In this document: piece after piece, positions 1 through 7,305 of the stretch
Position numbering within the stretch: position 1 is the first letter of the stretch
Layout: every line of letters starts with the position of its first letter
Source of the DNA: Candidatus Acutalibacter stercorigallinarum
GTDB lineage: Bacteria; Bacillota; Clostridia; Oscillospirales; Acutalibacteraceae
Reading direction: 5' to 3'
Length of the DNA: 39,968 nucleotides
Assembly: GCA_019112625.1 (NCBI GenBank)
Contig: DXIW01000002.1
Location: 1-39,968, forward strand
Notes under the pieces: generated by a model
The model's input: the letters and a program-made list of their open reading frames with translations, nothing else
What the model was told of the DNA's origin: nothing
Database searches by the model: none
Translations under genes and position numbers: made by a program

Positions 1-1
1 T

Positions 2-22
2 GGGCCATAAGCCCGGCTTTTC
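2..22 (+). terminator. Possible 3' end of an upstream gene's terminator
   Basis: A short inverted repeat (GGGC, cataa, GCCC) runs into CTTTTC just before argS. The left arm may extend beyond the window, so it may be the end of an intrinsic terminator of the preceding gene. The stem visible here is only 4 bp. Confidence 0.3.
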
Positions 23-57
23 ACTCCCCGCCATCCCATGAAAGGAAGATGTAAAAC

Positions 58-1749
58 ATGTCTCAATTAGTAGCCACTGCCACCACTCAACTGCGCGGCG
101 CCCTGGCCCAGGCCATGCAGGCCGCCATGGAAAAGGGGCAGCTGCCCCAGGCCCCCCTGCCCTCTATTGCCCTGGAGGTGCCCGCCGACCGTTCCCACGG
201 GGATTGGTCCTGCAATGCCGCCATGGCGGGGGCCCGCACCTTCCGCATGGCCCCTGTGAAGATCGCCCAGGTCATTCAGGAAAACCTGGATCTTTCCGGC
301 ACTTATTTTGACAAGTGCGAGATTGCCGGGCCGGGCTTTCTCAACTTCACCTATGAGCCCCGCTTCTACGGGGAGGTGCTCCAGGACATCCACCGGCTGG
401 GCGGCGATTACGGCCGCTCGGATTACGGCCAGGGCAAACGGGTGCTGGTGGAGTTTGTCTCTGCCAACCCCACTGGGCCCATGCACATCGGCAACGCCCG
501 GGGCGGCGTGCTGGGGGACGCCCTGGCCTCGGTGCTGGACGCCGCGGGCTACCAGGTAGAACGGGAGTTCTACATCAACGACGCGGGCAACCAAGTGAAC
601 AAGTTTGGCGCCTCTCTGGAAGCCCGGTACCTGCAGCTGTACAAGGGCGAGGAGGCCGTGCCCTTCCCCGAGGACGGCTACAAGGGCGAGGACATCATTG
701 CCCACGCCAAAAACTTCGCCCAGGAATACGGGGACAAGTATGTACAGGCCAGTGAGGAAGAGCGCCGGGCTGCCCTGGTGGCCTACGCCCTGCCCAAGAA
801 CATCCAGGGCCTCCACGATGACCTGGCCCGCTACCGGGTGGAGTACGACAACTGGTTCAAAGAGTCCAGCCTTCACGAGAACGGCGCTGTGGGCCGGGTG
901 GTGGAACTGCTGAAAGAGAAGGGCGCCACCTATGAGAAAGAGGGGGCCACCTGGTTCCACGGGGAAGCCTACGGCAGTGAGGACTTCGTGCTGGTGCGCG
1001 GGAACGGGGTGCCCACCTATGTGGTGCCGGACATTGCCTATCACTACGGCAAGCTGGTAACCCGGGGCTTTGACATGGCCATCGACGTGCTGGGGGCGGA
1101 CCACCACGGCTATGTGCCCCGGCTGAAGGCCGCCCTCACCGCGCTGGGGGTGGATGCGGACAAGCTCCAGGTGGTGCTGATGCAGATGGTGCGCCTAGTG
1201 CGGGACGGGGAGATCGTCAAGGCATCCAAGCGCAGCGGCAAGGCCATTACCCTGGTGACGCTGCTGGACGAGGTGCCGGTGGACGCCGCCCGGTTCCTGT
1301 TCAACTCTTACGAGGCCAACACCCGCATTGACTTTGACCTGGACCTGGCTGTGCAGCAGGACAGCCAGAACCCGGTGTACTACGTGCAGTACGCCCACGC
1401 CCGCATCTGCTCCATTTTGAAGAACCTGAAGGCCGACGGCATCGAGCCCCGGGAGTGCACCGTGGAGGAGCTCTCCCTGCTCACCGCCCCGGAGGAGCTG
1501 GAGCTCATCCGGTACCTGTCCGCCTTTACCGGCGAGGTGGCCGCCGCCGCCAAGCTGAAGGACCCGGCCAAGATCACCCGCTACGTGATGAACCTGTCCA
1601 CCCTTTTCCATAAATTCTACAACACCTGCCGGGTCAAGGGCAGCGACGAGGTCCTCCAGGCGGCCCGGCTGTACCTGTGTACCGCCACCCGCACCGTGCT
1701 GGAAAACGGCCTGGCCCTGTTCAAAGTCACCGCCCCGGAGAGCATGTGA
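58..1749 (+). CDS. argS: Arginyl-tRNA synthetase
   Basis: This is a class I aminoacyl-tRNA synthetase that charges tRNA-Arg in the cytosol using ATP. The 563-residue length is normal for the family. An N-terminal Arg-tRNA-synthetase additional domain occupies roughly residues 5-100. The HIGH signature appears as HIGN at residues 143-146, within ANPTGPMHIGNARG. A KMSKS-like loop reads KASKRSG. The C-terminal DALR anticodon-binding region begins near YVQYAHAR. The ATG at 58 follows a GAAAGGAAG ribosome binding site. It precedes the M18 peptidase gene on the same strand with a gap of about 50 bases, and no terminator is obvious between them, so cotranscription is plausible. The promoter lies outside the window. 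Confidence 0.97.
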   Translation: MSQLVATATTQLRGALAQAMQAAMEKGQLPQAPLPSIALEVPADRSHGDWSCNAAMAGARTFRMAPVKIAQVIQENLDLSGTYFDKCEIAGPGFLNFTYEPRFYGEVLQDIHRLGGDYGRSDYGQGKRVLVEFVSANPTGPMHIGNARGGVLGDALASVLDAAGYQVEREFYINDAGNQVNKFGASLEARYLQLYKGEEAVPFPEDGYKGEDIIAHAKNFAQEYGDKYVQASEEERRAALVAYALPKNIQGLHDDLARYRVEYDNWFKESSLHENGAVGRVVELLKEKGATYEKEGATWFHGEAYGSEDFVLVRGNGVPTYVVPDIAYHYGKLVTRGFDMAIDVLGADHHGYVPRLKAALTALGVDADKLQVVLMQMVRLVRDGEIVKASKRSGKAITLVTLLDEVPVDAARFLFNSYEANTRIDFDLDLAVQQDSQNPVYYVQYAHARICSILKNLKADGIEPRECTVEELSLLTAPEELELIRYLSAFTGEVAAAAKLKDPAKITRYVMNLSTLFHKFYNTCRVKGSDEVLQAARLYLCTATRTVLENGLALFKVTAPESM

Positions 1750-1798
1750 CCCGCGGCCCGACCCCCGGCGGGTCCCCCAGAGAGGAGTTGTGTTTCCC

Positions 1799-3085
1799 AT
1801 GATCCAAAAACTGTTCGATTTCATCGAGAGCTGCCCCACCGCCTGCCACACGGCGGCCACCGTGGGCCGTATGCTGGAGGAGGCGGGCTTTACCCAGCTC
1901 CAGGAGACGGAGCCCTGGACTTTGGAGCCCGGCCGGGGGTACTTCACCACCCGGGGCATGAGCGCCCTCATCGCCTTCCGGGTGCCCAAAAAGGACTTCC
2001 GCGCCTTCTCCATCGTGGCCCCCCACGGGGACTCCCCCAGCTTTAAGGTAAAGGAGAGCCCCGAGCTTCGTGGGGAGGGCTTTACCCGCCTGAACACCGA
2101 GGTGTACGGCGGGGCCCTGCCCAAGCGCTGGGTGGACCGGCCCCTGTCCGTGGCCGGCCGGCTGGCCCTGCGCACCGAGACCGGCGTGGAGGCGAAACTG
2201 GTGAACATCCCCCGGGACCTGCTCATCATCCCGGGCCTGGCCCCCCACCTGGACCGGGAGCTGGCCAACCAGTCCGCCGCCCCGGACCTGCAGAAGGAGA
2301 CCCTGCCCCTGCTGGGGGCGGAGGACGCCGACCTGCTGGAGCTGCTGGCCCGCAGCGTAGGGGCGGAGAAAAAGGACGTGCTCTCCCACGACCTGTACCT
2401 CTACGTGCGCCAGCGGGGCGCCGTGCTGGGGACGGGGGAGGAGCTCATCGCCGCCCCCCGCCTGGACGACCTGGAGTGTGTCTTTTCCGCGGTGACGGCC
2501 TTCCTCCAGAGCGAAAACCCGGAGAACGCCACGGTGTGCGCCCTCTTCGACAACGAGGAGACCGGCAGCCTCACCCGCCAGGGCGCGGACTCCACCCTCC
2601 TCGCCGACGTGCTGTCCCGCATTTGCCAGGCCATGGGCAAGGGGGAGGAGGAGAAGCTCCGGGCTATCCAGGGGGGCTTCCTCCTCTCCGCGGACAACGC
2701 CCATGGGGCCCACCCCAACTACCCGGAGAAGTCCGACCCCACCAACCGCTGCCGCTTGAACGGCGGGGTGGTGGTCAAGCACAGCACCCGCTACGCCAGC
2801 GACGCCGTCACCGCCGCCGTGTTCCAGCGCATCTGCGAAAAGGCCGGGGTGCCCACCCAGGCCTACTACAACAACTCCAAGCTGGCCGGGGGCTCCACCC
2901 TGGGGAACATCTCCGGCTCCCACGTGTCCATCCCCACCGTGGACATCGGCCTGGCCCAGCTGTCCATGCACTCCCCGGTGGAGACCGCCGGGGCCCGGGA
3001 CCTGGGCTATATGGTGGCCGCCATGGCGGCCTTCTACCGCAGCGCCGTCACCCGGGAGGGGGACGGCAGCTACACCATCGCGTAA
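1799..3085 (+). CDS. M18 family aminopeptidase
   Basis: This is a cytosolic dinuclear zinc aminopeptidase of the M18 (aspartyl aminopeptidase/DNPEP) family, which removes N-terminal residues from peptides. At 428 residues the length matches the family. Visible hallmarks are APHGDSP near residue 76 (first metal His), PRLDDLE, the DNEETGS acidic pair, ADNAHGAHPNYPEKSDP, and SMHSPVETAGARDL near the C terminus, which carries the last metal His. I chose the ATG at 1799 because AGAGGAG at 1781-1787 sits 11 bases upstream. An in-frame GTG at 1790 is too close to that site. It lies between argS and the GH13 gene and is probably cotranscribed with both. The natural substrate cannot be read from sequence. 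Confidence 0.93.
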   Translation: MIQKLFDFIESCPTACHTAATVGRMLEEAGFTQLQETEPWTLEPGRGYFTTRGMSALIAFRVPKKDFRAFSIVAPHGDSPSFKVKESPELRGEGFTRLNTEVYGGALPKRWVDRPLSVAGRLALRTETGVEAKLVNIPRDLLIIPGLAPHLDRELANQSAAPDLQKETLPLLGAEDADLLELLARSVGAEKKDVLSHDLYLYVRQRGAVLGTGEELIAAPRLDDLECVFSAVTAFLQSENPENATVCALFDNEETGSLTRQGADSTLLADVLSRICQAMGKGEEEKLRAIQGGFLLSADNAHGAHPNYPEKSDPTNRCRLNGGVVVKHSTRYASDAVTAAVFQRICEKAGVPTQAYYNNSKLAGGSTLGNISGSHVSIPTVDIGLAQLSMHSPVETAGARDLGYMVAAMAAFYRSAVTREGDGSYTIA

Positions 3086-3110
3086 GCTAAGGAAAAGGAG
3101 GACTTCCCCC

Positions 3111-4442
3111 ATGAGCCAGAACCTGCGCCAGCCCGGCTGGCAGAACGAGACCGTATTTTACCAGATCTACCCCCTGGGCTTCTGCGGCGCCCCCCTGGAA
3201 AACGACGGCCAGACCGTGAACCGCATCGCCAAGGTGAAGGACTGGCTGCCCCACCTGGTAAAGCTGGGGGTGGGGGCCGTGTACTTCTGCCCGGTGTTCG
3301 ACTCGGACCGCCACGGCTACGACACCCGTGATTTCAAAACCATCGACCCCCGCCTGGGCTCCAACCAGGACTTCAAAGAGGTCTGTCAGGCCCTGCACAG
3401 CGCCGGCATCCGGGTGGTGCTGGACGGCGTGTTTAACCACGTGGGCCGGGGCTTCTGGGCCTTCCAGGACGTGCTGAAAAACCGGGAGGCCTCCCCCTAC
3501 AAGGACTGGTTCCACATCAATTTCGGGGGCAACAGCGGCTACAACGACGGCCTGTGGTACGAGGGCTGGGAGGGCCACTACGAGCTGGTCAAGCTGAACC
3601 TGCAAAACCCCGCGGTAGTGGACTACCTTCTGGACTGCGTGGCCTTCTGGATGGACGAGTTTGACATCGACGGCCTGCGGCTGGACGTGGCCTACTCCCT
3701 GAGTGAGGACTTCCTGCGGCGGCTCCACGGCTTCTGCAAGGGCCGGGAGCCCGGCTTCTTCCTCTTGGGGGAGATGATCCACGGGGACTACAAGCGCATC
3801 ATGAACCCGGAGATGCTGGACAGCGTCACCAACTACGAGTGTTACAAGGGCCTGTACTCGGCCTTTAACTCCCTCAATCTGTTCGAGATCGCCCACTCCC
3901 TGGCCCGGCAGTTTGGCCCCGAGCCCTGGACCCTCTACAAGGGGGAGCACCTGTTCAACTTCGCCGACAACCACGACGTGAGCCGGGTGGCCACCATCCT
4001 CACCGACGAGAAGCAGCTGCCCGCCCTGTACGCGGTGCTGTTCTCCATGCCGGGCATCCCCTGCCTGTACTACGGCAGCGAGTGGGGCGCCAAAGGCGAC
4101 AAGCACCAGGGGGACGACGCCCTGCGCCCCTGCTTCGACCAGCCCCAGGAGAACGAGCTCACCGAGTTTATCGGGAAGCTGGCGAAGATCAAAGCCGGCA
4201 GCCGGGCCCTCAACTACGGTGACGTGAAGAACCTCACCCTGCGGAACAAGCAGTGGATCCTGGTGCGCCAGTGCCCCGAGGAGACCGCTATCCTGGCGGT
4301 AAACGCCGAGGAGAATCCCTGCCAGATGGAGTGCGCCTACCACGGCCCCGCCACCGAGCTCCTCACCGGGGAAAAGGCCGACCTTTCCGGCATCGTGTTC
4401 CTCCCCGGCTACGGCGTAAAGCTCTACAAGATGGGCGGTTGA
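3111..4442 (+). CDS. GH13 alpha-amylase-family glycosidase, cytosolic
   Basis: This TIM-barrel hydrolase of family GH13 is probably an alpha-glucosidase, cyclomaltodextrinase or neopullulanase-type enzyme acting on imported maltodextrins. All catalytic regions are present: DGVFNH at 105-110, GLRLDV with the nucleophile Asp192, LLGEMIH with the acid/base Glu221, and NFADNHDVSR with the transition-state Asp289. At 443 residues it has no signal peptide and no obvious extra N-terminal starch-binding domain. A strong AAGGAGG site (3095-3101) precedes the ATG. No sugar transporter or regulator is adjacent. The TGA stop at 4440-4442 lies inside the -35 box of the antitoxin promoter that follows. The exact linkage specificity is undetermined. 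Confidence 0.92.
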   Translation: MSQNLRQPGWQNETVFYQIYPLGFCGAPLENDGQTVNRIAKVKDWLPHLVKLGVGAVYFCPVFDSDRHGYDTRDFKTIDPRLGSNQDFKEVCQALHSAGIRVVLDGVFNHVGRGFWAFQDVLKNREASPYKDWFHINFGGNSGYNDGLWYEGWEGHYELVKLNLQNPAVVDYLLDCVAFWMDEFDIDGLRLDVAYSLSEDFLRRLHGFCKGREPGFFLLGEMIHGDYKRIMNPEMLDSVTNYECYKGLYSAFNSLNLFEIAHSLARQFGPEPWTLYKGEHLFNFADNHDVSRVATILTDEKQLPALYAVLFSMPGIPCLYYGSEWGAKGDKHQGDDALRPCFDQPQENELTEFIGKLAKIKAGSRALNYGDVKNLTLRNKQWILVRQCPEETAILAVNAEENPCQMECAYHGPATELLTGEKADLSGIVFLPGYGVKLYKMGG

Positions 4443-4467
4443 CATCTCCGCTGAGCCGCGGTATAAT
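4439..4467 (+). promoter_or_regulatory. Perfect consensus sigma-A promoter for the antisense (antitoxin) RNA
   Basis: TTGACA at 4439-4444, a 17-base spacer and TATAAT at 4462-4467 form an exact housekeeping promoter. The expected transcription start is near 4474. No ORF follows it. The transcript would run about 90 bases to the hairpin at 4527-4565, antisense to the 3' end of the toxin gene. The -35 box contains the stop codon of the GH13 gene. Confidence 0.88.
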
Positions 4468-4473
4468 AAAGAC

Positions 4474-4565
4474 AGAAAAAGAGAGCCTGCCGATAGACGG
4501 CTGGCCCAAGTTATCTTTTACTTAGTGAAAAGTAGCCGATTCCTTGGGAGGGGCGGCTACTTTTT
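4474..4565 (+). ncRNA. Putative type I antitoxin antisense RNA
   Basis: This predicted small RNA of about 92 bases starts downstream of the perfect promoter at 4439-4467 and ends in the U-run of a bidirectional hairpin. It is complementary to the last bases of the toxin ORF and to the toxin mRNA terminator. Near its 5' end it can fold a hairpin, GCCTGCCG / CGGCTGGC with a five-base loop (about 4485-4505). The same sequence recurs in sense orientation in the toxin mRNA leader. The geometry, convergent RNAs sharing one terminator, matches Fst/par-like and TxpA/RatA-like type I systems. Function is inferred from layout only. Confidence 0.72.
4527..4565. terminator. Bidirectional terminator shared by toxin mRNA and antisense RNA
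   Basis: The stem AAAAGTAGCCG / CGGCTACTTTT has an 11-bp arm and a 15-base loop, with T-runs on both strands. It ends the plus-strand antisense RNA and the minus-strand toxin mRNA. The toxin stop codon (4557-4559) is inside the stem. Confidence 0.88.
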
Positions 4566-4649
4566 CGTTCCTTGGATATATGCTATAACCAACGTGACAA
4601 CGATCCCAAGGATCATCAACACAATGGAGAGCATCTCAAAGTCACTCAT
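4557..4649 (-). CDS. Holin-like type I toxin peptide (30 aa)
   Basis: This small gene encodes a 30-residue hydrophobic peptide. It starts MSDFEMLSIVLMILG, continues as one transmembrane segment to about residue 24, and ends in the polar, basic tail QGTKK. That pattern is typical of the Firmicutes putative holin-like toxin family (TxpA/BsrG relatives), whose members perturb the cell membrane. A strong AAAGGAGGG site lies about six bases before the ATG. The promoter is at 4777-4805 and the leader is about 120 bases with two perfect hairpins (4756-4769 and 4696-4715), which may limit translation. Translation and toxicity are untested; the identification rests on peptide pattern plus the antisense RNA. 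Confidence 0.85.
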   Translation of the reverse strand: MSDFEMLSIVLMILGIVVTLVIAYIQGTKK

Positions 4650-4721
4650 AAGCTGCCCTCCTTTCCACAGATTCCGTCATGCGGTTCTATGTACACAGAG
4701 GGTCCAGGCCCTCTGATTGAA

Positions 4722-4754
4722 GGCCAGCCGCCTACCGTTTTCTGGCAGACTCTC
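4722..4754 (-). repeat. Inverted copy of the antisense RNA 5' hairpin in the toxin leader
   Basis: Read on the minus strand, the toxin leader contains GAGAGTCTGCC followed by CGGCTGGCC. The antisense RNA contains GAGAGCCTGCC followed by CGGCTGGCC at 4481-4506. In DNA these are inverted repeats, so both RNAs carry nearly the same sequence rather than complements. Confidence 0.8.
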
Positions 4755-4776
4755 ACGGGGATGTCCCCGCAAGCCC

Positions 4777-4805
4777 ATTCTAGCAGAAAAAACGCCATCT
4801 TGCAA
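4777..4805 (-). promoter_or_regulatory. Promoter of the holin-like toxin gene
   Basis: On the minus strand TTGCAA (4800-4805), a 17-base spacer and TAGAAT (4777-4782) make a good sigma-A promoter. Transcription would start near 4770, directly at a perfect hairpin (CGGGGA / TCCCCG, 4756-4769), a common 5' stabiliser in type I toxin mRNAs. Confidence 0.75.
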
Positions 4806-4807
4806 CA

Positions 4808-4850
4808 GAAAAAGCCCCCAGGCAGCGCATAGCCTGAGGGCTTCTTTCCT
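4808..4850. terminator. Bidirectional intrinsic terminator upstream of the toxin promoter
   Basis: Arms at 4812-4823 and 4832-4843 (AAGCCCCCAGGC / GCCTGAGGGCTT) form a 12-bp stem with one wobble pair and an 8-base loop. On the minus strand CTTTTTCTG follows. It insulates the toxin gene from readthrough out of the sigma/anti-sigma operon. Confidence 0.8.
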
Positions 4851-4875
4851 AGAGTACGATTTACTCATACGCTCC

Positions 4876-4917
4876 TAAAATCCCGGAGCGCCCCTCAGCG
4901 GAGGGATTTTATTGCCC
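4876..4917. repeat. Direct repeat copy 1, hairpin with terminator-like arms
   Basis: This 42-base unit has arms AAAATCCC and GGGATTTT around a GC-rich centre. An apparently identical copy occurs at 5085-5126. A degenerate third piece, AGAGGGATTTTCCCG, lies near 4951. Confidence 0.85.
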
Positions 4918-4969
4918 TGCGCGGGCACGCGCCCCGGCGCGCGAAGCGCAGAGGGATTTTCCCGTCCCA

Positions 4970-5066
4970 CGAGCCAAGTTTCGCTTACGCTCAACTTGCT
5001 CGGCAAGAACTGCTTGGGAGTTTGCAAAACTCCCATTTTGCTTCGCAAAACCGCGCTTCTTGCGGC
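4970..5066. repeat. Dispersed nested-hairpin element, copy A
   Basis: An AAGTT/AACTT hairpin is followed by an outer stem, GCAAGAA pairing with TTCTTGC. The outer stem encloses two inner hairpins, GGGAGTTT/AAACTCCC and TTTTGC/GCAAAA. An inverted copy lies at 31930-32036, and shorter relatives at 7399-7465, 21346-21452 and 39898-39968. It codes for nothing evident. Confidence 0.8.
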
Positions 5067-5084
5067 TTACCCCTATCCATCCCT

Positions 5085-5126
5085 TAAAATCCCGGAGCGC
5101 CCCTCAGCGGAGGGATTTTATTGCCC
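5085..5126 (-). terminator. Direct repeat copy 2, likely terminator of the anti-sigma gene
   Basis: This second copy of the 42-base hairpin unit lies 28 bases past the anti-sigma stop codon. On the minus strand the stem AAAATCCC / GGGATTTT ends in a short T-run. It probably terminates the sigma/anti-sigma mRNA, with copy 1 as a backup. Confidence 0.65.
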
Positions 5127-5154
5127 CGCGCGGTCACGGGCCCCGGTCACGGGC

Positions 5155-6027
5155 TTACGGGTTGTACACCACCCCGTCCTCCGCGGTCCACAGGAGGGTG
5201 CCGTGCTTTTCTAAATCTGCCAAAAGCTCGTCGTTCTCTTTCCTCCAGAGGCCCGCGTCCAATCCATCATAATAGTAAACCGCTTCGATACCCTGGTAGA
5301 GGAAGCTCTTGTCCTCCTTCGGAGAGCGGGGGAAATCCGGGACTATATCCGAGAAGGGGTAGTCCGGGTATTTTTCCATCATTTCATCCATGTCGTCCAG
5401 GTAATTTGCGGTCTGCCCGTTCAATTTCCACCAGCCATCCTCGGTGGTGGCCCACTGGTCGGTCCGGTAATTTTCCGTTCGATTTCCGGAATCGGATTCG
5501 GAATTGTCAAAGTAGGATAGCAACCCCTCCAGCGGGGTGTAGCTGGCGCTATAGACCAGGGCCGAGCCGTTTTTCCTGTCCCAGGGCTTCGCGTTGGTGC
5601 CGTCCGGGTAATAGACACGCCCCATGGTAGCGGTATAGGCAGCGTCCGTGGTGATACTGAGTATCCCATTTTCCTCGGAGATATCGAAAGTGACTTCTTC
5701 CACAGGGAGCGTCATGCAGGGGATGCTCATCCACATTCCCACCGGAATGGATACGGCGATGGCTGCCACCAGCACGATGGACACGATGGCCAACCGCTTC
5801 CGGCGGATAGACTTCTTCACTTTCCTCAGCCCCTTCGCCACGGCGGCGTCCTTGTCCGCCCCGTCCCCGGGGGTGGGGGCGGGCGCCTCCTTCAGGGCGT
5901 GGTAGGCCTCCTGGCAGGCCTCGCAGTCTTTCAGGTGCTCCTCCACCAGGGCGGCGGTGTCGGGGGAGCACACCCCGTCCACGTACAGGGGCAGCAGGTC
6001 TTGGATGACCTTACAGGTGACTTTCAT
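5155..6027 (-). CDS. Zinc-finger transmembrane anti-sigma factor
   Basis: This predicted membrane-anchored regulator should hold the adjacent ECF sigma factor inactive until an envelope signal arrives. Residues 1-45 form an anti-sigma zinc finger with Cys5, His31, Cys35 and Cys38 (HLKDCEAC). A charged Pro-rich linker follows, then one transmembrane segment at about 79-100, then an outer domain of about 190 residues that I do not recognise, rich in Tyr, Trp and acidic residues. The ATG overlaps the sigma stop codon as ATGA (6024-6027), so the two are translationally coupled. The outer-domain DNA (about 5200-5760) is visibly poorer in GC than the cytosolic part. The inducing signal is unknown. 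Confidence 0.88.
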   Translation of the reverse strand: MKVTCKVIQDLLPLYVDGVCSPDTAALVEEHLKDCEACQEAYHALKEAPAPTPGDGADKDAAVAKGLRKVKKSIRRKRLAIVSIVLVAAIAVSIPVGMWMSIPCMTLPVEEVTFDISEENGILSITTDAAYTATMGRVYYPDGTNAKPWDRKNGSALVYSASYTPLEGLLSYFDNSESDSGNRTENYRTDQWATTEDGWWKLNGQTANYLDDMDEMMEKYPDYPFSDIVPDFPRSPKEDKSFLYQGIEAVYYYDGLDAGLWRKENDELLADLEKHGTLLWTAEDGVVYNP

Positions 6028-6500
6028 TCCAATTCCTCCTTTAGCTTCAGCCGCGCCCGGTGGTAGGTGACCCGGGCCCAGCTCTCGGTTTTCTCGAACA
6101 GGGCGGCGATTTGGGCGAAGCTCAGCTCCCCAAAGGCCCGCAGCCAGAACACCTCCCGGTAGGGGTCGGGCAGCTTGTGCAGGGCTTGGTGGATTTTCAT
6201 GGCGGCTTCCTTGTCCTCAAAGCGCTCCTCCAGATCGGCGGGGTCGGGCCAGGCCTCGTCCGGGGGCGGGGCCTGGGTGCGGCGGCGTTTCTTCTGCAGG
6301 GTAAACCAGGTGTTCTTGGCGATCTGGCACAGCCACACCGACAGCTTGCACTCCCCGTGGAAGGAGTCGATGGCCTTCAGCGCCTTGAAGAACGCCTCCT
6401 GGCACACCTCCTCCGCCAGGTGGGGGTCCCGGGTCAGGTGCAGGCAGTAGCCGTACACCGCGTCGTAATAAGCGGCGTAGATCTGTTCAAAATCCTCCAT
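6024..6500 (-). CDS. ECF-family RNA polymerase sigma factor
   Basis: This 158-residue extracytoplasmic-function sigma-70 protein directs RNA polymerase to stress promoters. Region 2 spans about residues 8-75 (YYDAVYGYCLHLTRDPHLAEE, then WLCQIAKNTW). Region 4 spans about 100-155 (LPDPYREVFWLR and FAQIAALFEKTESWARVTYHRAR, a helix-turn-helix). A linker containing RRRTQAPPPDE separates them, and there is no region 1 or 3. Its start is preceded by AGGGGTGAG, and an ECF-type promoter lies 22-50 bases upstream, so it probably activates its own gene. The anti-sigma factor follows with a four-base overlap. The group within the ECF families is not assigned. Confidence 0.93.
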   Translation of the reverse strand: MEDFEQIYAAYYDAVYGYCLHLTRDPHLAEEVCQEAFFKALKAIDSFHGECKLSVWLCQIAKNTWFTLQKKRRRTQAPPPDEAWPDPADLEERFEDKEAAMKIHQALHKLPDPYREVFWLRAFGELSFAQIAALFEKTESWARVTYHRARLKLKEELE

Positions 6501-6521
6501 GCCCTCACCCCTTTTCGCCCA

Positions 6522-6550
6522 TAAGACTGCTGTGCCGCTGTTTTGTTACA
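6522..6550 (-). promoter_or_regulatory. Candidate autoregulated ECF-type promoter
   Basis: On the minus strand TGTAAC (6545-6550), a 17-base spacer and GTCTTA (6522-6527) resemble ECF promoters (AAC-type -35, GTC-containing -10). The leader to the sigma start would be about 15-20 bases. No sigma-A promoter is clearer here. Confidence 0.5.
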
Positions 6551-6606
6551 GCTTTTTTCTTTTAGCATACAATAATATTTTCCCTTTGAAAAGAGAAATT
6601 TTTTTA

Positions 6607-6635
6607 TTGCGATTTTCCTCCTGCCCGGGTATAAT
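6607..6635 (+). promoter_or_regulatory. Sigma-A promoter of the YhhN-like gene
   Basis: TTGCGA (6607-6612), a 17-base spacer and TATAAT (6630-6635) lie 23 bases before the ATG, with AAAGGGAGG between them. Confidence 0.75.
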
Positions 6636-6657
6636 CGGGCTAAAGGGAGGTGTTCCT

Positions 6658-7305
6658 ATGGATTTGCTCACCTATTCCGTGTTTGCCATCCCCCTGTGGG
6701 TGGCCCAGTTCGCCCTGTATTTCTATCTCCGCAGCGCCCGCCGCCCCCGGAAGAGCCTCATCGCCAAGTGCGCAGGCAGCTTCCTGGCCGTGGGCAGCGC
6801 CGGGTTCGCCCTGCGCCTTGCCGGGGAGAACCCCTTCGCCCAGGTGGTCTTCTGGTTCTTCCTGCTGTGCACCGCCGCCGACGCCCTGCTGGAGATCAGC
6901 TTTGTCCCGGGCATGCTGGTGTTCGGCGCGGCCCACGTCTGCCTGATTTTCTGGCTGTGGGGCCTGAGCGCCCCCACCTGGTGGAGCCTTGCCCTGTGGG
7001 TGGCCGTGTACATCCTCACCGCCGTCCTCTTCCGCAAAGAGCTGCCCACCCTGGGCAAGCTCACCGTGCCCTTTTTGCTGTACCCGGCCCTGCTGGGGGG
7101 CAGCCTGGCCTTGGCCGCGCCCCTGCCCTTTACCGCCGGGGCCCGCTGGTGGCCCGTGGCCCTGGGCTGCCTGTTATTCTATATCTCCGACATGCTGGTG
7201 GCCAAAAACCAGCTCTCCCGCTGGCCCGACAAATGGCAGAAGCCCATCATGGCCCTGTACTGGGCCGCCCTCTACCTCATCAGCATGGGCACGTGGCCGT
7301 GCTGA
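6658..7305 (+). CDS. YhhN-like (lysoplasmalogenase-type) membrane protein
   Basis: This 215-residue integral membrane protein has about eight hydrophobic segments. The conserved-looking C-terminal stretch LFYISDMLVAKNQL, followed by WQKPIMALYWAALYLISMG, resembles the YhhN/TMEM86 family. Members characterised in eukaryotes and some bacteria hydrolyse lysoplasmalogens, and clostridia do make plasmalogens. The bacterial activity here is inferred. The ATG at 6658 follows AAAGGGAGG and a promoter at 6607-6635. The longer open frame back to 6499 would run through that promoter and is rejected. It is divergent from the sigma factor and monocistronic, followed by a repeat cluster. Confidence 0.75.
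   Translation: MDLLTYSVFAIPLWVAQFALYFYLRSARRPRKSLIAKCAGSFLAVGSAGFALRLAGENPFAQVVFWFFLLCTAADALLEISFVPGMLVFGAAHVCLIFWLWGLSAPTWWSLALWVAVYILTAVLFRKELPTLGKLTVPFLLYPALLGGSLALAAPLPFTAGARWWPVALGCLLFYISDMLVAKNQLSRWPDKWQKPIMALYWAALYLISMGTWPC

Noticed and set aside
4876-5126. CRISPR-like spaced repeats
   Set aside because: There are only two copies, 209 bases apart, with another repeat element between, and no cas genes.
6499-6657. Longer N terminus for the YhhN-like protein
   Set aside because: The extension runs through the TTGCGA-17-TATAAT promoter and the divergent sigma promoter. The ATG at 6658 has a proper ribosome binding site.
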